NCBI RefSeq assembly: GCF_030161615.1
Contig: NZ_BSUN01000001.1
Location: 558,001-622,000, forward strand
DNA length: 64,000 bases
DNA from: Demequina litorisediminis
Lineage (GTDB): Bacteria; Actinomycetota; Actinomycetes; Actinomycetales; Demequinaceae
Direction of reading: 5' to 3'
In this document: one piece after another, positions 24,408 through 34,829 of the stretch
How positions within the stretch are numbered: position 1 is the first letter of the stretch
How the letters are laid out: every line of letters starts with the position of its first letter
Translations under genes and position numbers: made by a program
Notes under the pieces: model-generated
Databases searched by the model: none
Told to the model about the DNA's origin: nothing
What the model saw: only the letters and a program-made list of their open reading frames with translations

Positions 24408-24593
24408 ATGTACATCGGCATACGATGGGCGGCCCCGGGAGCCGCACTCATCTGGCTCGGCTCGGCTGTGCTGGCGGATCCTTGGCAGACGCCGGCCATC
24501 ATCGCTGGCAACGTCGCCCTGGTCCACGGCGTGGTGATCATGGCGATCGAGTGGCGTGTACGCCGAGAGATGGCAGCAACCCCGGCGCCGTGA
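24408..24593 (+). CDS. Small two-segment membrane protein
   Basis: The 61-residue protein has two hydrophobic helices (about residues 4-24 and 29-48) and a basic C-terminus (EWRVRREM). Start is ambiguous: ATG at 24408, GTG at 24399, or an ATG at 24363 overlapping the previous stop. Family not recognised. Confidence 0.55.
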   Translation: MYIGIRWAAPGAALIWLGSAVLADPWQTPAIIAGNVALVHGVVIMAIEWRVRREMAATPAP

Positions 24594-24640
24594 TCCGGTG
24601 AGGCCGGGTGACACGTCGGGGCGACGACGCCTGTGGCGGC

Positions 24641-25021
24641 TCACGGCCGGCCAAACGTCTCCGGGTTGACGGGCCGGTCGCGACGGGGCAGGCCCGCGAC
24701 CACCAACAGGTATGACTCGGTCACGAGGTCATCGACGAACTCGGGGTCGACCCGTCCGCCGGGGTGCAACGAGATCCAGTGCTTCTTGTTCATGTGCCAG
24801 CCGGGCGTGATGTCCTCGTAGGCCTCGCGCAGCGCGTGGGCGTCCTCGGGCCGCGCCTTGAGGTTGACGAGTTCCTCACCGTGCACGGTCGTCACCAGCA
24901 TGAACACCTTGCCGTGGACCTTGTAGACGTCGGTCTCTTCGCCGAAGGGATGCGTCAGGACGGAACCGGGCAGTTCGAGCGCGCGGTCGGCCGCGCGACG
25001 GTGGAGTTCGGCTCCGTTCAC
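24641..25021 (-). CDS. MmcQ/YjbR-family DNA-binding-like protein
   Basis: The 126-residue CyaY-like fold protein is recognisable from ELPGSVLTHPFGEETDVYKV, GKVFMLV, VNLKARPEDAHALRE and the NKKHWISL motif near residue 90. Members of the MmcQ/YjbR family are small, often adjacent to regulators, with no established enzymatic role. GTG start at 25021 overlaps the stop of the XRE regulator by four bases (GTGA), so the two form an operon. Confidence 0.85.
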   Translation of the reverse strand: MNGAELHRRAADRALELPGSVLTHPFGEETDVYKVHGKVFMLVTTVHGEELVNLKARPEDAHALREAYEDITPGWHMNKKHWISLHPGGRVDPEFVDDLVTESYLLVVAGLPRRDRPVNPETFGRP

Positions 25022-25296
25022 GATGCCGCGCTCGCCACGGCGTCGGTCTCGGGCGCCGACGCCGCGGACGCCCACAAGTCATCGAGCGACAGGCCAAGGA
25101 CGCACGCCACCGCGGCGACGGTCGAAAAGGCGGGGGTGGCGACTCGCCCCGACTCGATCTTTCGCAGCGTCTCGGGCGAGATGCCTGCCGCGAGCGCGGT
25201 GTCGAGCAGCGGGCGAGAACCTCGGGCACGCCGCAGCGCGGCGCCGAGACGCTGGCCACGCTGCACGTCGTCGACGGTGAGAGGAAGGCGAACCAT
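25018..25296 (-). CDS. XRE-family helix-turn-helix regulator
   Basis: The 92-residue protein is mostly one HTH_3 domain: GQRLGAALRRARGSR (helix 1), LDTALAAGISPETLRKIESGR (helices 2-3), then VAAVACVLGLSLDDLW. It is divergent from methionine aminopeptidase and coupled to the MmcQ-like gene. The direct repeat at 25313-25335 is a candidate operator. Confidence 0.85.
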   Translation of the reverse strand: MVRLPLTVDDVQRGQRLGAALRRARGSRPLLDTALAAGISPETLRKIESGRVATPAFSTVAAVACVLGLSLDDLWASAASAPETDAVASAAS

Positions 25297-25312
25297 GCCG
25301 CCAATACTAATA

Positions 25313-25335
25313 CCGGGATAGCATGGCCGGGATAG
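25313..25335. promoter_or_regulatory. Direct repeat CCGGGATAG, candidate operator
   Basis: Two identical 9-mers at 25313-25321 and 25327-25335 start 14 bp apart. They lie in the short AT-richer divergent region between the XRE regulator and the methionine aminopeptidase gene. Candidate autoregulatory site. Confidence 0.4.
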
Positions 25336-25364
25336 TTATTGGACGACGGCAAAGGCACTCCCCC

Positions 25365-26141
25365 ATGATCGAGATTCTCAGCCCCGCGGAAATCGACCGC
25401 GCCCGCCGCACCGGCGCACTCGTCGGGAGCATCCTCGATGCCGTCCGTAGGCGTACCGCACCCGGCACTCACCTGCTCGAGATCGACGCATGGGCACGCG
25501 ACATGATGACCGAGGCAGGCGCTCGCTCCTGCTACGTCGACTACGCGCCGTCCTTCGGCGACGGCCCCTTCGGCCACTACATCTGCACGTCGGTCAACGA
25601 CGCCGTGCTGCACGGCAAGCCGCGGGATCAGGCCGTCGTCGCGGGAGACCTCCTGACGCTCGACCTCGCCGTGTCGCTCGACGGCATCGTCGCGGACTCC
25701 GCCATCGCCTTTGTGGTCGGGGACGCCGCCTCCGAGGCCGATGCCCACCTCATCGGCGCCACCGAGAGGGCGCTCGCCGCAGGCATCGACGCGGCTCGGC
25801 CGGGGGCGCGCATCGGCGACCTTGCCCACGCCATCGGCGGCGTCCTCACCGGCGCCGGGTACGAGGTCAACACGGAGTTCGGTGGACACGGCGTCGGCTC
25901 GACCATGCATCAGGACCCGCACATCCCGAACACGGGCAGGCGCGGGCGCGGTTACACCCTGCGGCCGGGGCTCCTGCTTGCGATCGAACCGTGGGTGATG
26001 GCGGACACCGCGGCGCTCGTCACCGACGCGGACGGATGGACACTACGCAGCGCCACGGGATGCCGCACCGCACACAGTGAGCACACCGTCGCCATCACGG
26101 AGGACGGAGCGGAGATCCTGACCCTGCCTCCGCGGCAGTAG
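25365..26141 (+). CDS. map: Methionine aminopeptidase, type I
   Basis: This metalloprotease removes N-terminal Met from new proteins. The 258-residue protein has the M24 metal ligands: LLTLDLAVSLDGIVADSA (two Asp) near 95-108, GGHGVGSTMHQDPHIPN (His) near 170-180, LLAIEPWV (Glu) near 205 and SEHTVAI (Glu) near 240. The YICTSVNDAVLHG segment (substrate His) is near residue 75. Start taken at the ATG at 25365 (MIEIL) with AAAGG upstream, though an in-frame ATG at 25323 exists. This may be a second MAP copy, as actinobacteria usually have more than one. Confidence 0.9.
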   Translation: MIEILSPAEIDRARRTGALVGSILDAVRRRTAPGTHLLEIDAWARDMMTEAGARSCYVDYAPSFGDGPFGHYICTSVNDAVLHGKPRDQAVVAGDLLTLDLAVSLDGIVADSAIAFVVGDAASEADAHLIGATERALAAGIDAARPGARIGDLAHAIGGVLTGAGYEVNTEFGGHGVGSTMHQDPHIPNTGRRGRGYTLRPGLLLAIEPWVMADTAALVTDADGWTLRSATGCRTAHSEHTVAITEDGAEILTLPPRQ

Positions 26142-26152
26142 CCCTCGGAGCG

Positions 26153-27095
26153 CTACTGCCTCACCTGGAGCGCGCCAGGCTGAATCGCGAAGGCCACGCG
26201 GGAGGTCTCGCCAATCTCGTCTCCGTCGAGTTCGAGGACGCGCGGCTTGCCCAGGCTCCACGGTGACGGAGCGGGCGCGGCGGTGCGTCACCGAGTCGGA
26301 ACTCGCGGCGGTCTTCTCTCCCTTGACGAGACGACGCAGCCCGTTGTCCCACACCATCGACCGCATGGTGTCGAGCCAGCCGGCCACGCCATCGGCGCTC
26401 AGGATGAGCATGTCGAGTTCGCCATCGGCCGGGTCCGCGTCCGGCAGGAGGGTGATGCCACCCGTGAGGATGCCGCAGTTGCCGACGATGAGGGTGTGGG
26501 CCTCGCGCTGCGCAGGCTCGGACCCGTCGACGGAGATCCCCATCGGGATGACGTCGCTCGCGTTGACGGCGCGCCCCAGCGACTCGACGTAGGCCAACCA
26601 GCCGATGCGCCCCTTCAGGTCCTCGTCCGTCTCCGTGATCATGTGGGCGTCAACTCCCACTCCCGCCATCACCGTGAACGCGTGACGGCAGGGCTCGCCG
26701 CCCACCTCCGCCTCGGCCCACGCGAGGTCGATCGTGCGAGCCTCGCCACCGATGGCACGAGCGACGGCCTTGGGAATGCTGCCCAAGGGGATCTCTAGGT
26801 TGCGGGCCAGCAGATTCCCGGTGCCCAGCGGCACGATGCCCAGATCGGCGTGTGCGCCAGAGTCCGCGAGCGCCTCGGCCACGCCGCGTACCGTGCCGTC
26901 GCCGCCCGCGGCGATGACAAGCGTCGCACCATCGGCGACGGCCTGCTCGGCCTGGCCACGGCCGGGGTCATCCGTGGTGGTCTCGATCCATGACACCTCG
27001 GCGCCTTCGGGTGCCGCGTCCGCCACCGCCTTGTCGAGGTCGTCCTTGCTGGTCTTGGCGGGATTCCAGACGATGGCGATGCGCTCGGTGCTCAC
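26153..27095 (-). CDS. Diacylglycerol/sphingosine kinase-family lipid kinase
   Basis: This LCB5/DAGK-catalytic-domain protein phosphorylates lipid alcohols. It has 313 residues after repair. VWNPAKTS begins the fold, AAGGDGTV (nucleotide loop) is near residue 63, LGTGNLLARN near 90 and a PDADPADGELDM segment near 220. The AGCT insertion at 26253 hides the C-terminus. The reversion gives VELGKPRVLELDGDEIG, the conserved GE(D)-type ending. Membrane lipid turnover is the probable role. Confidence 0.87.
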
Positions 27096-27167
27096 GGGTT
27101 CTCCTCGGTTTCGAATGAGACAGCGCCATCGTCGCGGCAGGTATTCCCCGAGGTCAAGGCCGTGAGG

Positions 27168-28020
27168 TCAGGCCTCGATGCTTCCGCGCACCGCCACATG
27201 GGTGAGTCCGCCGATCCAGATGGCTCCGGCATCGGCCGTCACGGACACGCGGCCGTCACGCCCCATGGCCGTGCCCTGGCGCGCCAGGTAGGGCGCGGCG
27301 ATGTGTCCCGACTCCGTGAGCCATTGGGCAAGCGAGGCATTGAGCGAGCCGGTGACCGGGTCTTCCCACACGGGCGCATCGGCGTCAAAGACGAACGCAC
27401 GCACTTCCAGCGCCACCCCCTCGGGGCCGCCAGAACGGTGAGGAGCGACGATGCCGTAGAAGCCACGCTCGGGCCGCGGCGACGCGTCCGGGGCGCAGGC
27501 GAGGACGCGATCGGCATCGGCGAGCAGCAGGCCAAGCCACCCAGGGCCGTTGTCGACCCAGGCGGCGTCGACCACCTCGTCTCGGCCGATGCGCAGGCGC
27601 TCGCACGCGGCGGCGAGCCTCGTCCTCGGTGGGTGCCCCGTCGCGCAAGCGCGGAGGCGCCGCGAAGGCCAGCGCCTCTCCGTTCACACGGACCGGCACC
27701 AAGCCAGCACCACACTGCTGCGTGACCTGGCCTGGCGCCGCGGGCGCGTTGCCCGCCGCGAGCCACGCTCGCGCTGTCCCCAGGGTGGGGTGACCGGCGA
27801 ACGGGAGTTCCTCCGTGACGGTGAAGATCCGCGCGTGATAGTCAGCCCCCGGCTCGGTGGGCGGAAGCACAAAGGTGGTCTCCGAAAGATTCGTCCACGT
27901 CGCGATCCGCTGCATCTCGGCGTCGCTCAGCCCCTCGGCGTCGAGGATCACGGCGACGGGATTGCCGCGGTAGGGCCCCGAACCGAAGACGTCCACCTGG
28001 AGGAAGGGTCGTGTGCGCAT
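27168..28020 (-). CDS. PhzF-family isomerase-like protein
   Basis: The 283-residue protein (after repair) has the two-lobed diaminopimelate-epimerase fold of the PhzF family: [16 protein letters not shown] at the start, [11 protein letters not shown] with the catalytic Glu near 45, [10 protein letters not shown] near 75 and [15 protein letters not shown] near 220. These match PhzF/YddE proteins, whose substrate is usually unknown outside phenazine clusters, and there is no such cluster here. An AGCT insertion at 27616 breaks it at PTEDE. Confidence 0.9.
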
Positions 28021-28132
28021 GGCTGTCAGCGTAGGCCGAGGTCACGGTGCCACGAGGGGTGAAACTGGGGCCTCGTCGGGCGCTCCTGCGTCGGCGACTA
28101 GGCTCCACTCAGCGCTAGACGGAGGGAGCCCC

Positions 28133-28468
28133 GTGTTTGTCACCAAGTCCATCCTGCTGTTCGTCGCTGCGGCCGTGTTCGAGATCGGCGGCGCGTGGCT
28201 GGTGTGGCAGGGGATCCGCGAGCACCGCGGATGGCTGTGGGTGGGCGGCGGCGTCATCGCGCTCGGCATCTACGGCGTAGTCGCCGCACTCCAGCCCGAC
28301 GCGAACTTTGGTCGCGTCCTCGCCACCTACGGCGGCGTCTTCGTGGCCGGCTCCATCCTGTGGGGCATGGCAGTGGACGGGTTCCGGCCCGACCGTTGGG
28401 ACGTAATCGGCGCCCTCATCTGCCTGCTCGGGGCGGCCGTCATCATGTACGTCCCGCGCGGAGCGTGA
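28133..28468 (+). CDS. YnfA/UPF0060-family membrane protein
   Basis: The 111-residue protein has four transmembrane helices. The family signature [17 protein letters not shown] is in the first segment, and [26 protein letters not shown] and [14 protein letters not shown] complete it. It resembles small multidrug-resistance proteins, but its function is unproven. GTG start at 28133 with a strong GGAGGGAG site. Frame intact. Confidence 0.92.
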   Translation: MFVTKSILLFVAAAVFEIGGAWLVWQGIREHRGWLWVGGGVIALGIYGVVAALQPDANFGRVLATYGGVFVAGSILWGMAVDGFRPDRWDVIGALICLLGAAVIMYVPRGA

Positions 28469-28535
28469 CGCGGCTCGTCGGGCGCGATGGCCGTCGCCGG
28501 CGCGCCCGACGCGGACCGCGTCGCTTGCTGCTGCC

Positions 28536-28930
28536 TTAGCGCGCCTCGAGGACGTCCACGGTGAACACCAGGGTGGAGCCGCCGGGGATGGGGCCCATGG
28601 TCTGGAAGCCGTAACCGGACTCCGGCGGGATGACCAGCAGGAGCCTTCGAACCCACGGGCTGGCCCACGATGCCGTCGACCCAACCGTCGATGAGCGCGC
28701 CGTACGCGATGGGGAACGAGATGGCCTCCCCGCGGTCCCACGACGAGTCAAACTTGGCGCCGTCCCACAGCCAACCGCTGTAGTGGACAGAGATGTGCTG
28801 GCCCTCCTTGACGGGCTCACCTGCACCCTTCTCGTGGACCTCGACCACCAGGCTCGGCTGGCTTAACGGCGTCGGTGAAGTCGATGCTGGGCGCGCCGGC
28901 GGCGTCGCGGGTGATGACGGGCAGTGTCAT
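28536..28930 (-). CDS. FKBP-type peptidyl-prolyl isomerase
   Basis: The 130-residue FKBP domain has VHYSGWLWDGAKFDSSWDRG near 50, WVDGIVGQPVGSKLLLVIPPESGYG and GSTLVFTVDVL. All FK506-fold hallmarks are present. AGCT insertions at 28850 and 28642 break the N-terminal and central parts. No signal peptide is visible, so a cytoplasmic folding helper is likely. Start ATG at 28930. Confidence 0.93.
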
Positions 28931-28964
28931 GGTCGCTCCTAGGGGTGATGAATTGCGGACCAGC

Positions 28965-30269
28965 CTAATGCGCCCCGGTCAGCCCATGCCGTTTGCGAGC
29001 CTCCAGCACCGCAGCCTCGAACGCATCGAGCGCGAGAGCGACATCATCGGCGCGCACGTCCTCGTCCTTGTGATGCGAGATCCCGTCCTTGCAGCGGATG
29101 AAGAGCATGGCGTAGTCGCACAGGTCCGCGATCGCCATCGCGTCATGCCCCGCCTTCGACAGCAACGTCAGTGGCGCGTCATCGCCGGTGGTCCTGATCC
29201 CCGCCTCGACGGCCGCGGCCAACCGCGCGCCCACCACCGTGGCCTTCGCCTGGTGCTTCTCGTCGACGAGGAAATCGAGGCGTCGCTCGGCAGCGGACTT
29301 CAGCGCCTTCTCCTCGATATCGAGCCACACGCGGTCCCGCAGCGCATCGGTCTCGGCACGCAGGTCGAGGCTGAACTCGGCACGGCCCGGAATCACATTC
29401 TGGGCGCCGGGGTAAGCCTGCATCCGGCCCACGGTTCCCACGGCACCTGCGTCGCGCGCGAGCGCCTCCACCGCGACCGCCACCTCTGCGGCCCCCAGCA
29501 GCGCGTCACGGCGCCTGCCGTACGGCACCCCGCCCGCGTGGCCAGCCTCGCCCACCATCGTGAGCTCGAACCGGCGCGCACCCATGATGCCGCTGACCAC
29601 CCCGAGCGCCTTGTCAGCGTCCTGCAGCAGCGGCCCTTGCTCGATGTGAGCCTCGAGGTAGCCGACGACGTCGCGTGGATCCAGCGCGGCCTCGCCTACT
29701 CGCGCGGGGTCAAGCCCGAACGCGACGAAGGCGTCACGCAGCGTCACACCCTGCACATCCCGCAGGCCCCACCAGGATTCGTCCCATGTTCCCGCGACGG
29801 CACACGAGCCCAACAGGGTGCGGCCAAACCGCGTGCCCTCTTCGTCGGCAAACCCCAGGACGTCGATCGCGAACGGTAGGCGCTCGCCGCGGGCGGCGAG
29901 CCGTCCGACGACAGCGATGGCCATCAGCGTGCCAAGAATGCCGTCATAGCGGCCGGCGCCCGGCACGGTGTCCAGGTGCGAGCCGAGAAGCAGGACCGGC
30001 GCATCGGCCGTCTGACCTGCATAGGTGCCGCGCTGGTTGCCCGCGGCATCCTGCCACGGGATCAGTCCGGCCTCGGCCATCCACTCGCCCACCGTCCAGT
30101 TGGTGCGCGCATGCTCGGGCGTCAGGTACGAGCGTTCGATGCCGTCGTTAGCGGCCGTGTGGGTCGCGAGCACGTCGCAGCGCTCCAGGACCTGGGCAGC
30201 GGAGTTGGCGGCGGGCTCCGCAGGTTCGGTGGGAGTGGCCGACGATCGCCCCATCCACACTCGCTTCAC
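28965..30269 (-). CDS. allC: Allantoate amidohydrolase (M20 family)
   Basis: This metal-dependent hydrolase converts allantoate to ureidoglycine (and ammonia/CO2). The 434-residue protein has GSHLDTVPGAGRYDGILG near 100 (metal His/Asp), FADEEGTRFG near 140, EAHIEQGP near 210, GEAGHAGGVPYGRRRDAL near 240 and SKAGHDAM near 390. It could also be an N-carbamoyl amino acid hydrolase, but the aminotransferase directly upstream favours allantoate. GTG start at 30269 overlaps the previous stop by four bases. Frame intact. Confidence 0.88.
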   Translation of the reverse strand: MKRVWMGRSSATPTEPAEPAANSAAQVLERCDVLATHTAANDGIERSYLTPEHARTNWTVGEWMAEAGLIPWQDAAGNQRGTYAGQTADAPVLLLGSHLDTVPGAGRYDGILGTLMAIAVVGRLAARGERLPFAIDVLGFADEEGTRFGRTLLGSCAVAGTWDESWWGLRDVQGVTLRDAFVAFGLDPARVGEAALDPRDVVGYLEAHIEQGPLLQDADKALGVVSGIMGARRFELTMVGEAGHAGGVPYGRRRDALLGAAEVAVAVEALARDAGAVGTVGRMQAYPGAQNVIPGRAEFSLDLRAETDALRDRVWLDIEEKALKSAAERRLDFLVDEKHQAKATVVGARLAAAVEAGIRTTGDDAPLTLLSKAGHDAMAIADLCDYAMLFIRCKDGISHHKDEDVRADDVALALDAFEAAVLEARKRHGLTGAH

Positions 30270-31473
30270 AGCGCCGCCTCGTAGACCTCGTAAGCGGCGT
30301 CCACTCCCCGCCCGCCGGGGCGCGATGTCCCGCGCGGCGCAGGACGGCCTCAAGCGCGGCGAGCGTGGTGAGGACGGCGTCGGTCCTCGCGTTGTGCCCC
30401 ATGGTGCCGATGCGCCAGATCTTCCCGTGGAGCGGCCCAAAGCTGGTGCCGATCTCGATGCCGAAGTCGTCCAGCATGGCGCCGCGGACAGCGTCTCCGT
30501 TGACACCATCGGGGATGGTCACGCCGACCACATTGGTCATCTTGTAGGCCAGGTGTCCGAACGGCGTGAGGCCGAGGGCCTGTGCGCCCGCGAGCATCGC
30601 ACGCCCATGAAGCTCGTGGCGGCGCCACGAGGCATCGAGCCCCTCCTCCAGGAGAATCCGCGCGCATTCGCGGGCCCCGTAGAGCATGGTGGTGGCCTCG
30701 GTGTGGTGGTTGAGGCGACGCTCGGACCAGTACTCGAAGATCTGCCCCATATCCAGGTAGTTCGAGCGAATGGGGGCATCCAGCACGGGATCGTCGGCGT
30801 CGCGGATGCCCTCCTCGACGGACGTGCGGCCGCGGATCACCTCTGCCGCACGCGCGGAGAACGTCACCGGGGCAGAGCCCGACGGCCCGCCCAGGCATTT
30901 CTGTAGCCCGGCGGTGGCGGCATCGATGCCCCACTCGTCGACCCTGAACTCGTTGCCGCCCAGCGTCGCGGTCGCGTCCACATACAGCAGCGCCCCGTGC
31001 CGCTCGCACAGGTCGCCCAGGCCCTCCAGAGGCTGCGCGACCGTGGTGGAGGTGTCGCCGTGCACCACCGCGAGCACCTTGGGCTGCACCTCGATCAAGG
31101 CCGCCTCGATCGCCTCCTCCGTGAAGACCTCTCCCCATTCCGTCTCGATGGTGTGCACCTCGGCCCCCACGCGCCGCGAGATCTCCGCGAGCAGGTGACC
31201 AAAGCGCCCGAAGATCGGCACCAGCACACGGTCGCCGGGCTCCAGGAGGGACACCAGGGCCGCCTCAATTCCTGCACGGGAGGTACCGTCCACGAGCATC
31301 GTCTGCCGGTTCTCCGTCACGAAGACCTGCCGGTACAGGTCCATCACCTCGTTCATGGCGTGGGTCATGGCCGGGTCGTACTGACCCACCAACTGCGCGC
31401 TCATGGCGCGCAGCACGCGCGGGTCCGCGTTGATGGGGCCAGGCCCCATGAGGAGGCGGGGCGGCATGTTCAC
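30266..31473 (-). CDS. pucG: (S)-ureidoglycine-glyoxylate aminotransferase
   Basis: This PLP class-V aminotransferase transfers the amino group of ureidoglycine to glyoxylate, giving oxalurate and glycine. It has 402 residues after repair. MGPGPINADPRVL opens the fold, VVHGDTSTT near 145, YVDATATLGG near 175, and AGLQKCLGGPSG near 195 holds the PLP lysine. The AGCT site at 30304 lost one base (now ACT on +), which hides the true end LDAAYEVYEAAL. It heads the operon with allC. Members of the family also act on alanine, so assignment leans on context. Confidence 0.87.
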
Positions 31474-31631
31474 AGGACCGGGGAAGGCTCACGTCGCCAT
31501 TGTGGCGCGAACCCGTTACGCAGGCATTTCGTGAACGTGGCGGCACCGCGTCGAGCCCGCCACACCTCGACGACGGAGGGTTCGCACCAGCCTGGACGGG
31601 CCCGGCCGCGTATGGCTACGATGCAAGAGCC

Positions 31632-31726
31632 AACGCGGGGAGCCTCGGGTCAGCCGAGCCTGAGAGGACGGCCGTACCCGCGCCGTCGACCCGAGAACTT
31701 GACCTGGGTAATGCCAGCGTAAGGAC
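31632..31726 (+). ncRNA. TPP (THI-box) riboswitch
   Basis: The conserved elements are in order: GCGGGGAGC, the P3 hairpin CTCGG-GTCAG-CCGAG, the pyrimidine-sensing CTGAGAGG, and the pyrophosphate side GACCTGGGTAATGCCAGCGTAAGG. Between CCGAG and CTGAGA there is one extra C (31657-31661 reads AGCCT). Reverting it to AGCT gives the exact consensus, so the non-coding RNA bears the same defect as the genes. It precedes the uptake operon at 31858-34786, which it should repress when thiamine pyrophosphate is high. Upstream, 31474-31631 holds only a possible promoter. Confidence 0.93.
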
Positions 31727-31857
31727 GTGCCAGATGGCGCGGGCGTGGGCGCAGCGAGACGCTGTGGTGTCGTCGCTGTCCGCATGCACCCGTGCCTCCT
31801 GGCGACGGCGTGCTGCGTCGCGTGTTCCTCGGGTCACGACACCCCAAGGAGACACCC

Positions 31858-32151
31858 GTGATCGCCGAGATCCAGGTCCTGCCCCGTCCCATCGGCACCG
31901 CCGAGGACCGTTACGCCCACGTCGATGCGGCCATCGCCGTCATCTCCACCTCCGGCCTCGCCTACGAGGTGGGAGCCATGGGCACCACCATCGAGGGCGC
32001 ACCCGAGCGCATCTGGCCCCTCCTGCGAGAGATTCACGAGGCCACGCTCGCCGCTGGCGCCGAAGGCTGCATGTCCATGATCAAGGTCTCCGGCGCCGCC
32101 GGTGACGATGGCCCCTCGGTCCAGGATCTCGTGGGCAAGCACCGCCCGTGA
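31858..32151 (+). CDS. MTH1187/YkoF-like thiamine-binding family protein
   Basis: The 97-residue ferredoxin-like fold protein starts with IAEIQVLPRPIGTAEDRYAHVDAAIAVI and contains YEVGAMGTTIEG near 40 and MSMIKVS near 80, matching the DUF77/thiamine-binding YkoF-MTH1187 family. It is the first gene after the riboswitch, with an AAGGAG site before the GTG at 31858. It probably binds thiamine or its pyrimidine precursor in the cytoplasm. Its stop overlaps the next GTG. Confidence 0.87.
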   Translation: MIAEIQVLPRPIGTAEDRYAHVDAAIAVISTSGLAYEVGAMGTTIEGAPERIWPLLREIHEATLAAGAEGCMSMIKVSGAAGDDGPSVQDLVGKHRP

Positions 32152-32949
32152 CGGCCGATGCCCCGGTCGCCGCTGCCCCGCGCCGCACCTCGCGCGCGCG
32201 GGCGGCGGCCATCGGCACCGCCACCGTGGTGGTGTTGCTCGCCGTGTGGGAGGCGGCCGTGAGGTTCGGAGGGCTTCCGCCGTTCATCCTTCCCGCCCCG
32301 TCCGCCGTGGCTGCCGCGGCCGTCGAGCAGGCGCCGCAGGCTCGGTGAGCACGTGGCCACCACCCTCACGGAGGCCGCGCTCGGGCTCGCCGTCGGTTCG
32401 CTCGTGGGCTGGCTGCTCGCCGTGCTGACCGCGACCGTGCCCACCACCGGACAGGTCGCGCAGCCCGTCGTGCTGCTCAGCCAGACCGTGCCCACCGTGG
32501 TCCTCGCACCCCTGCTCATCCTGTGGGCCGGCTTTGGGCTGACCTCCAAGGTGATCGTCGTGGCACTGACGGTGTTCTTTCCCGTGCTCATCGCCGCCGC
32601 GAGCGCCATCCGTGAGGTCGATGCCGAACACGCAGACATGGTGGCGGGACTCGGCGGCGGAAGGCGCCACCGCCTATGGCTGGTGCGCCTGCCCGCCTCC
32701 GTGCCCGGAGCGCTGTCCGGCCTGCGCATCGCCGCCACCTACGCCGTGGGCGCTGCCGTGGTGTCCGAGTATCTCGCCGGCCAATCCGGCATCGGCGTTT
32801 TCATCCAACGCTCCCGCAAGGCCTACGCCGTGGACCAGATCTTCGTCGGCATCGCGCTGATCGCGGCGCTGTCGGGGCTCTTCGTCCTCGCCATCATCGG
32901 CCTGCGCCGCGCCCTCACACCCTGGCAGCCGCCGGCTGCCCGACTTTGA
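32148..32949 (+). CDS. ABC importer permease, thiamine-precursor type (ThiX-like)
   Basis: This TauC/SsuC-type permease has 266 residues after repair and about six membrane segments. The ATPase-contact (EAA) loop is HADMVAGLGGGRRHRLWLVRLPAS near 165. An AGCT insertion at 32338 breaks the frame at EQAPQ, giving a false early stop. GTG start at 32148 overlaps the thiamine-binding gene by four bases. TPP control points to hydroxymethylpyrimidine/thiamine uptake. Confidence 0.87.
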
Positions 32950-32962
32950 CAAGGAAACCTTG

Positions 32963-33979
32963 ATGACAACCCTGACCCGCATCATCCCCATCGCCGCCGC
33001 GGCGACCCTCCTCGCCGGCTGCTCCGGCGCATCGGCCACCGACACCACCGCCCAGGCTGCCGCAGAAGAATCCACCGAGGTCACGGTCGTGCTCGACTGG
33101 ACCCCCAACACCAACCACTCCGGTCTCTACCTCGCACTCGCCAACGGCTGGTACGAGGATGCGGGCCTCGATGTGACCGTGCTGGAACCGGGCGAGACCT
33201 CGGGCTCCCGGCTCGTCGCCAGCGGCCAGGCCGACTTCACCTACACGGTCGCCGAGGGCCTGCTGCCAGCCCGCGCCGCCGGAGCCGACCTCGTCTCCGT
33301 CGCCACGGTCATCGAACACAACACGTCCTCGCTGCTGTCGCTCGCCGAAGACGGCATCGAACGCCCCCGCGACCTCGAGGGCAAGCGCTACGGCTCCTAC
33401 GAATCTGACCTGGAGAAGGCGATCATCTCAAGCCTCGTGACGTGCGATGGCGGCGACCCCAGCAAGGTGGAGTTCACGCCGCTCGTGAGCGACGACTTCC
33501 GGATCGGACTGACCGAGGACCAGTTCGATGCCGCCTGGGTCTTCGACGCCTGGGACACCGTGCGCCTTGGCGAGGTCGACGGCCTCGACGTGAACACGCT
33601 CGCCTTCCGCGACTACTTCGACTGCATCCCCGACTGGTACACGCCGCTGATCGCGACCAGCGCCGCGGCCATCGACTCCGACCCGGACACCGTGCGCGCC
33701 TTCGTCGAGACCACCGCACGCGGATACGCCGCGGCCATGGAGGACCCGCAGGCGGCGGCCGACGCGTTAATGGACGCAGGCTCCCGAACTCGACCGCGCA
33801 CTGGTCGAGGCAAGCGCGGTGTGGCTCGCCGACCAGTACGCCGCCTCGCCGTCCGCGTGGGGCGTGCAATCCGAGGCGACGTGGACGGAGTTCTCGACCT
33901 GGCTCAGCGACGGCGGCATGCTCGACGGCGACCCGGACGTGGCCGACGCCTGGACCAACGAGTTCCTGCCGGGCGACGC

Positions 33980-33983
<4 letters not shown>
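32963..33983 (+). CDS. ABC importer binding lipoprotein, NMT1/THI5-like (ThiY-like)
   Basis: The 339-residue extracytoplasmic receptor has a leader and a lipobox LAGC (Cys20). The VVLDWTPNTNHSGLYLAL segment near 45 is characteristic of formylaminopyrimidine/HMP-binding proteins. An AGCT insertion at 33778 shifts the C-terminus into the frame of the ATPase, producing a false 608-residue fusion. Reverted, it ends EFLPGDA with TGA overlapping the ATPase GTG. RBS AAGGAA before the ATG at 32963. Confidence 0.9.
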
Positions 33984-34786
<803 letters not shown>

Positions 34787-34829
34787 CGTTCCCCTCGCCG
34801 TTCGGGGCGCCAGGGGCGATCATTCCCCT

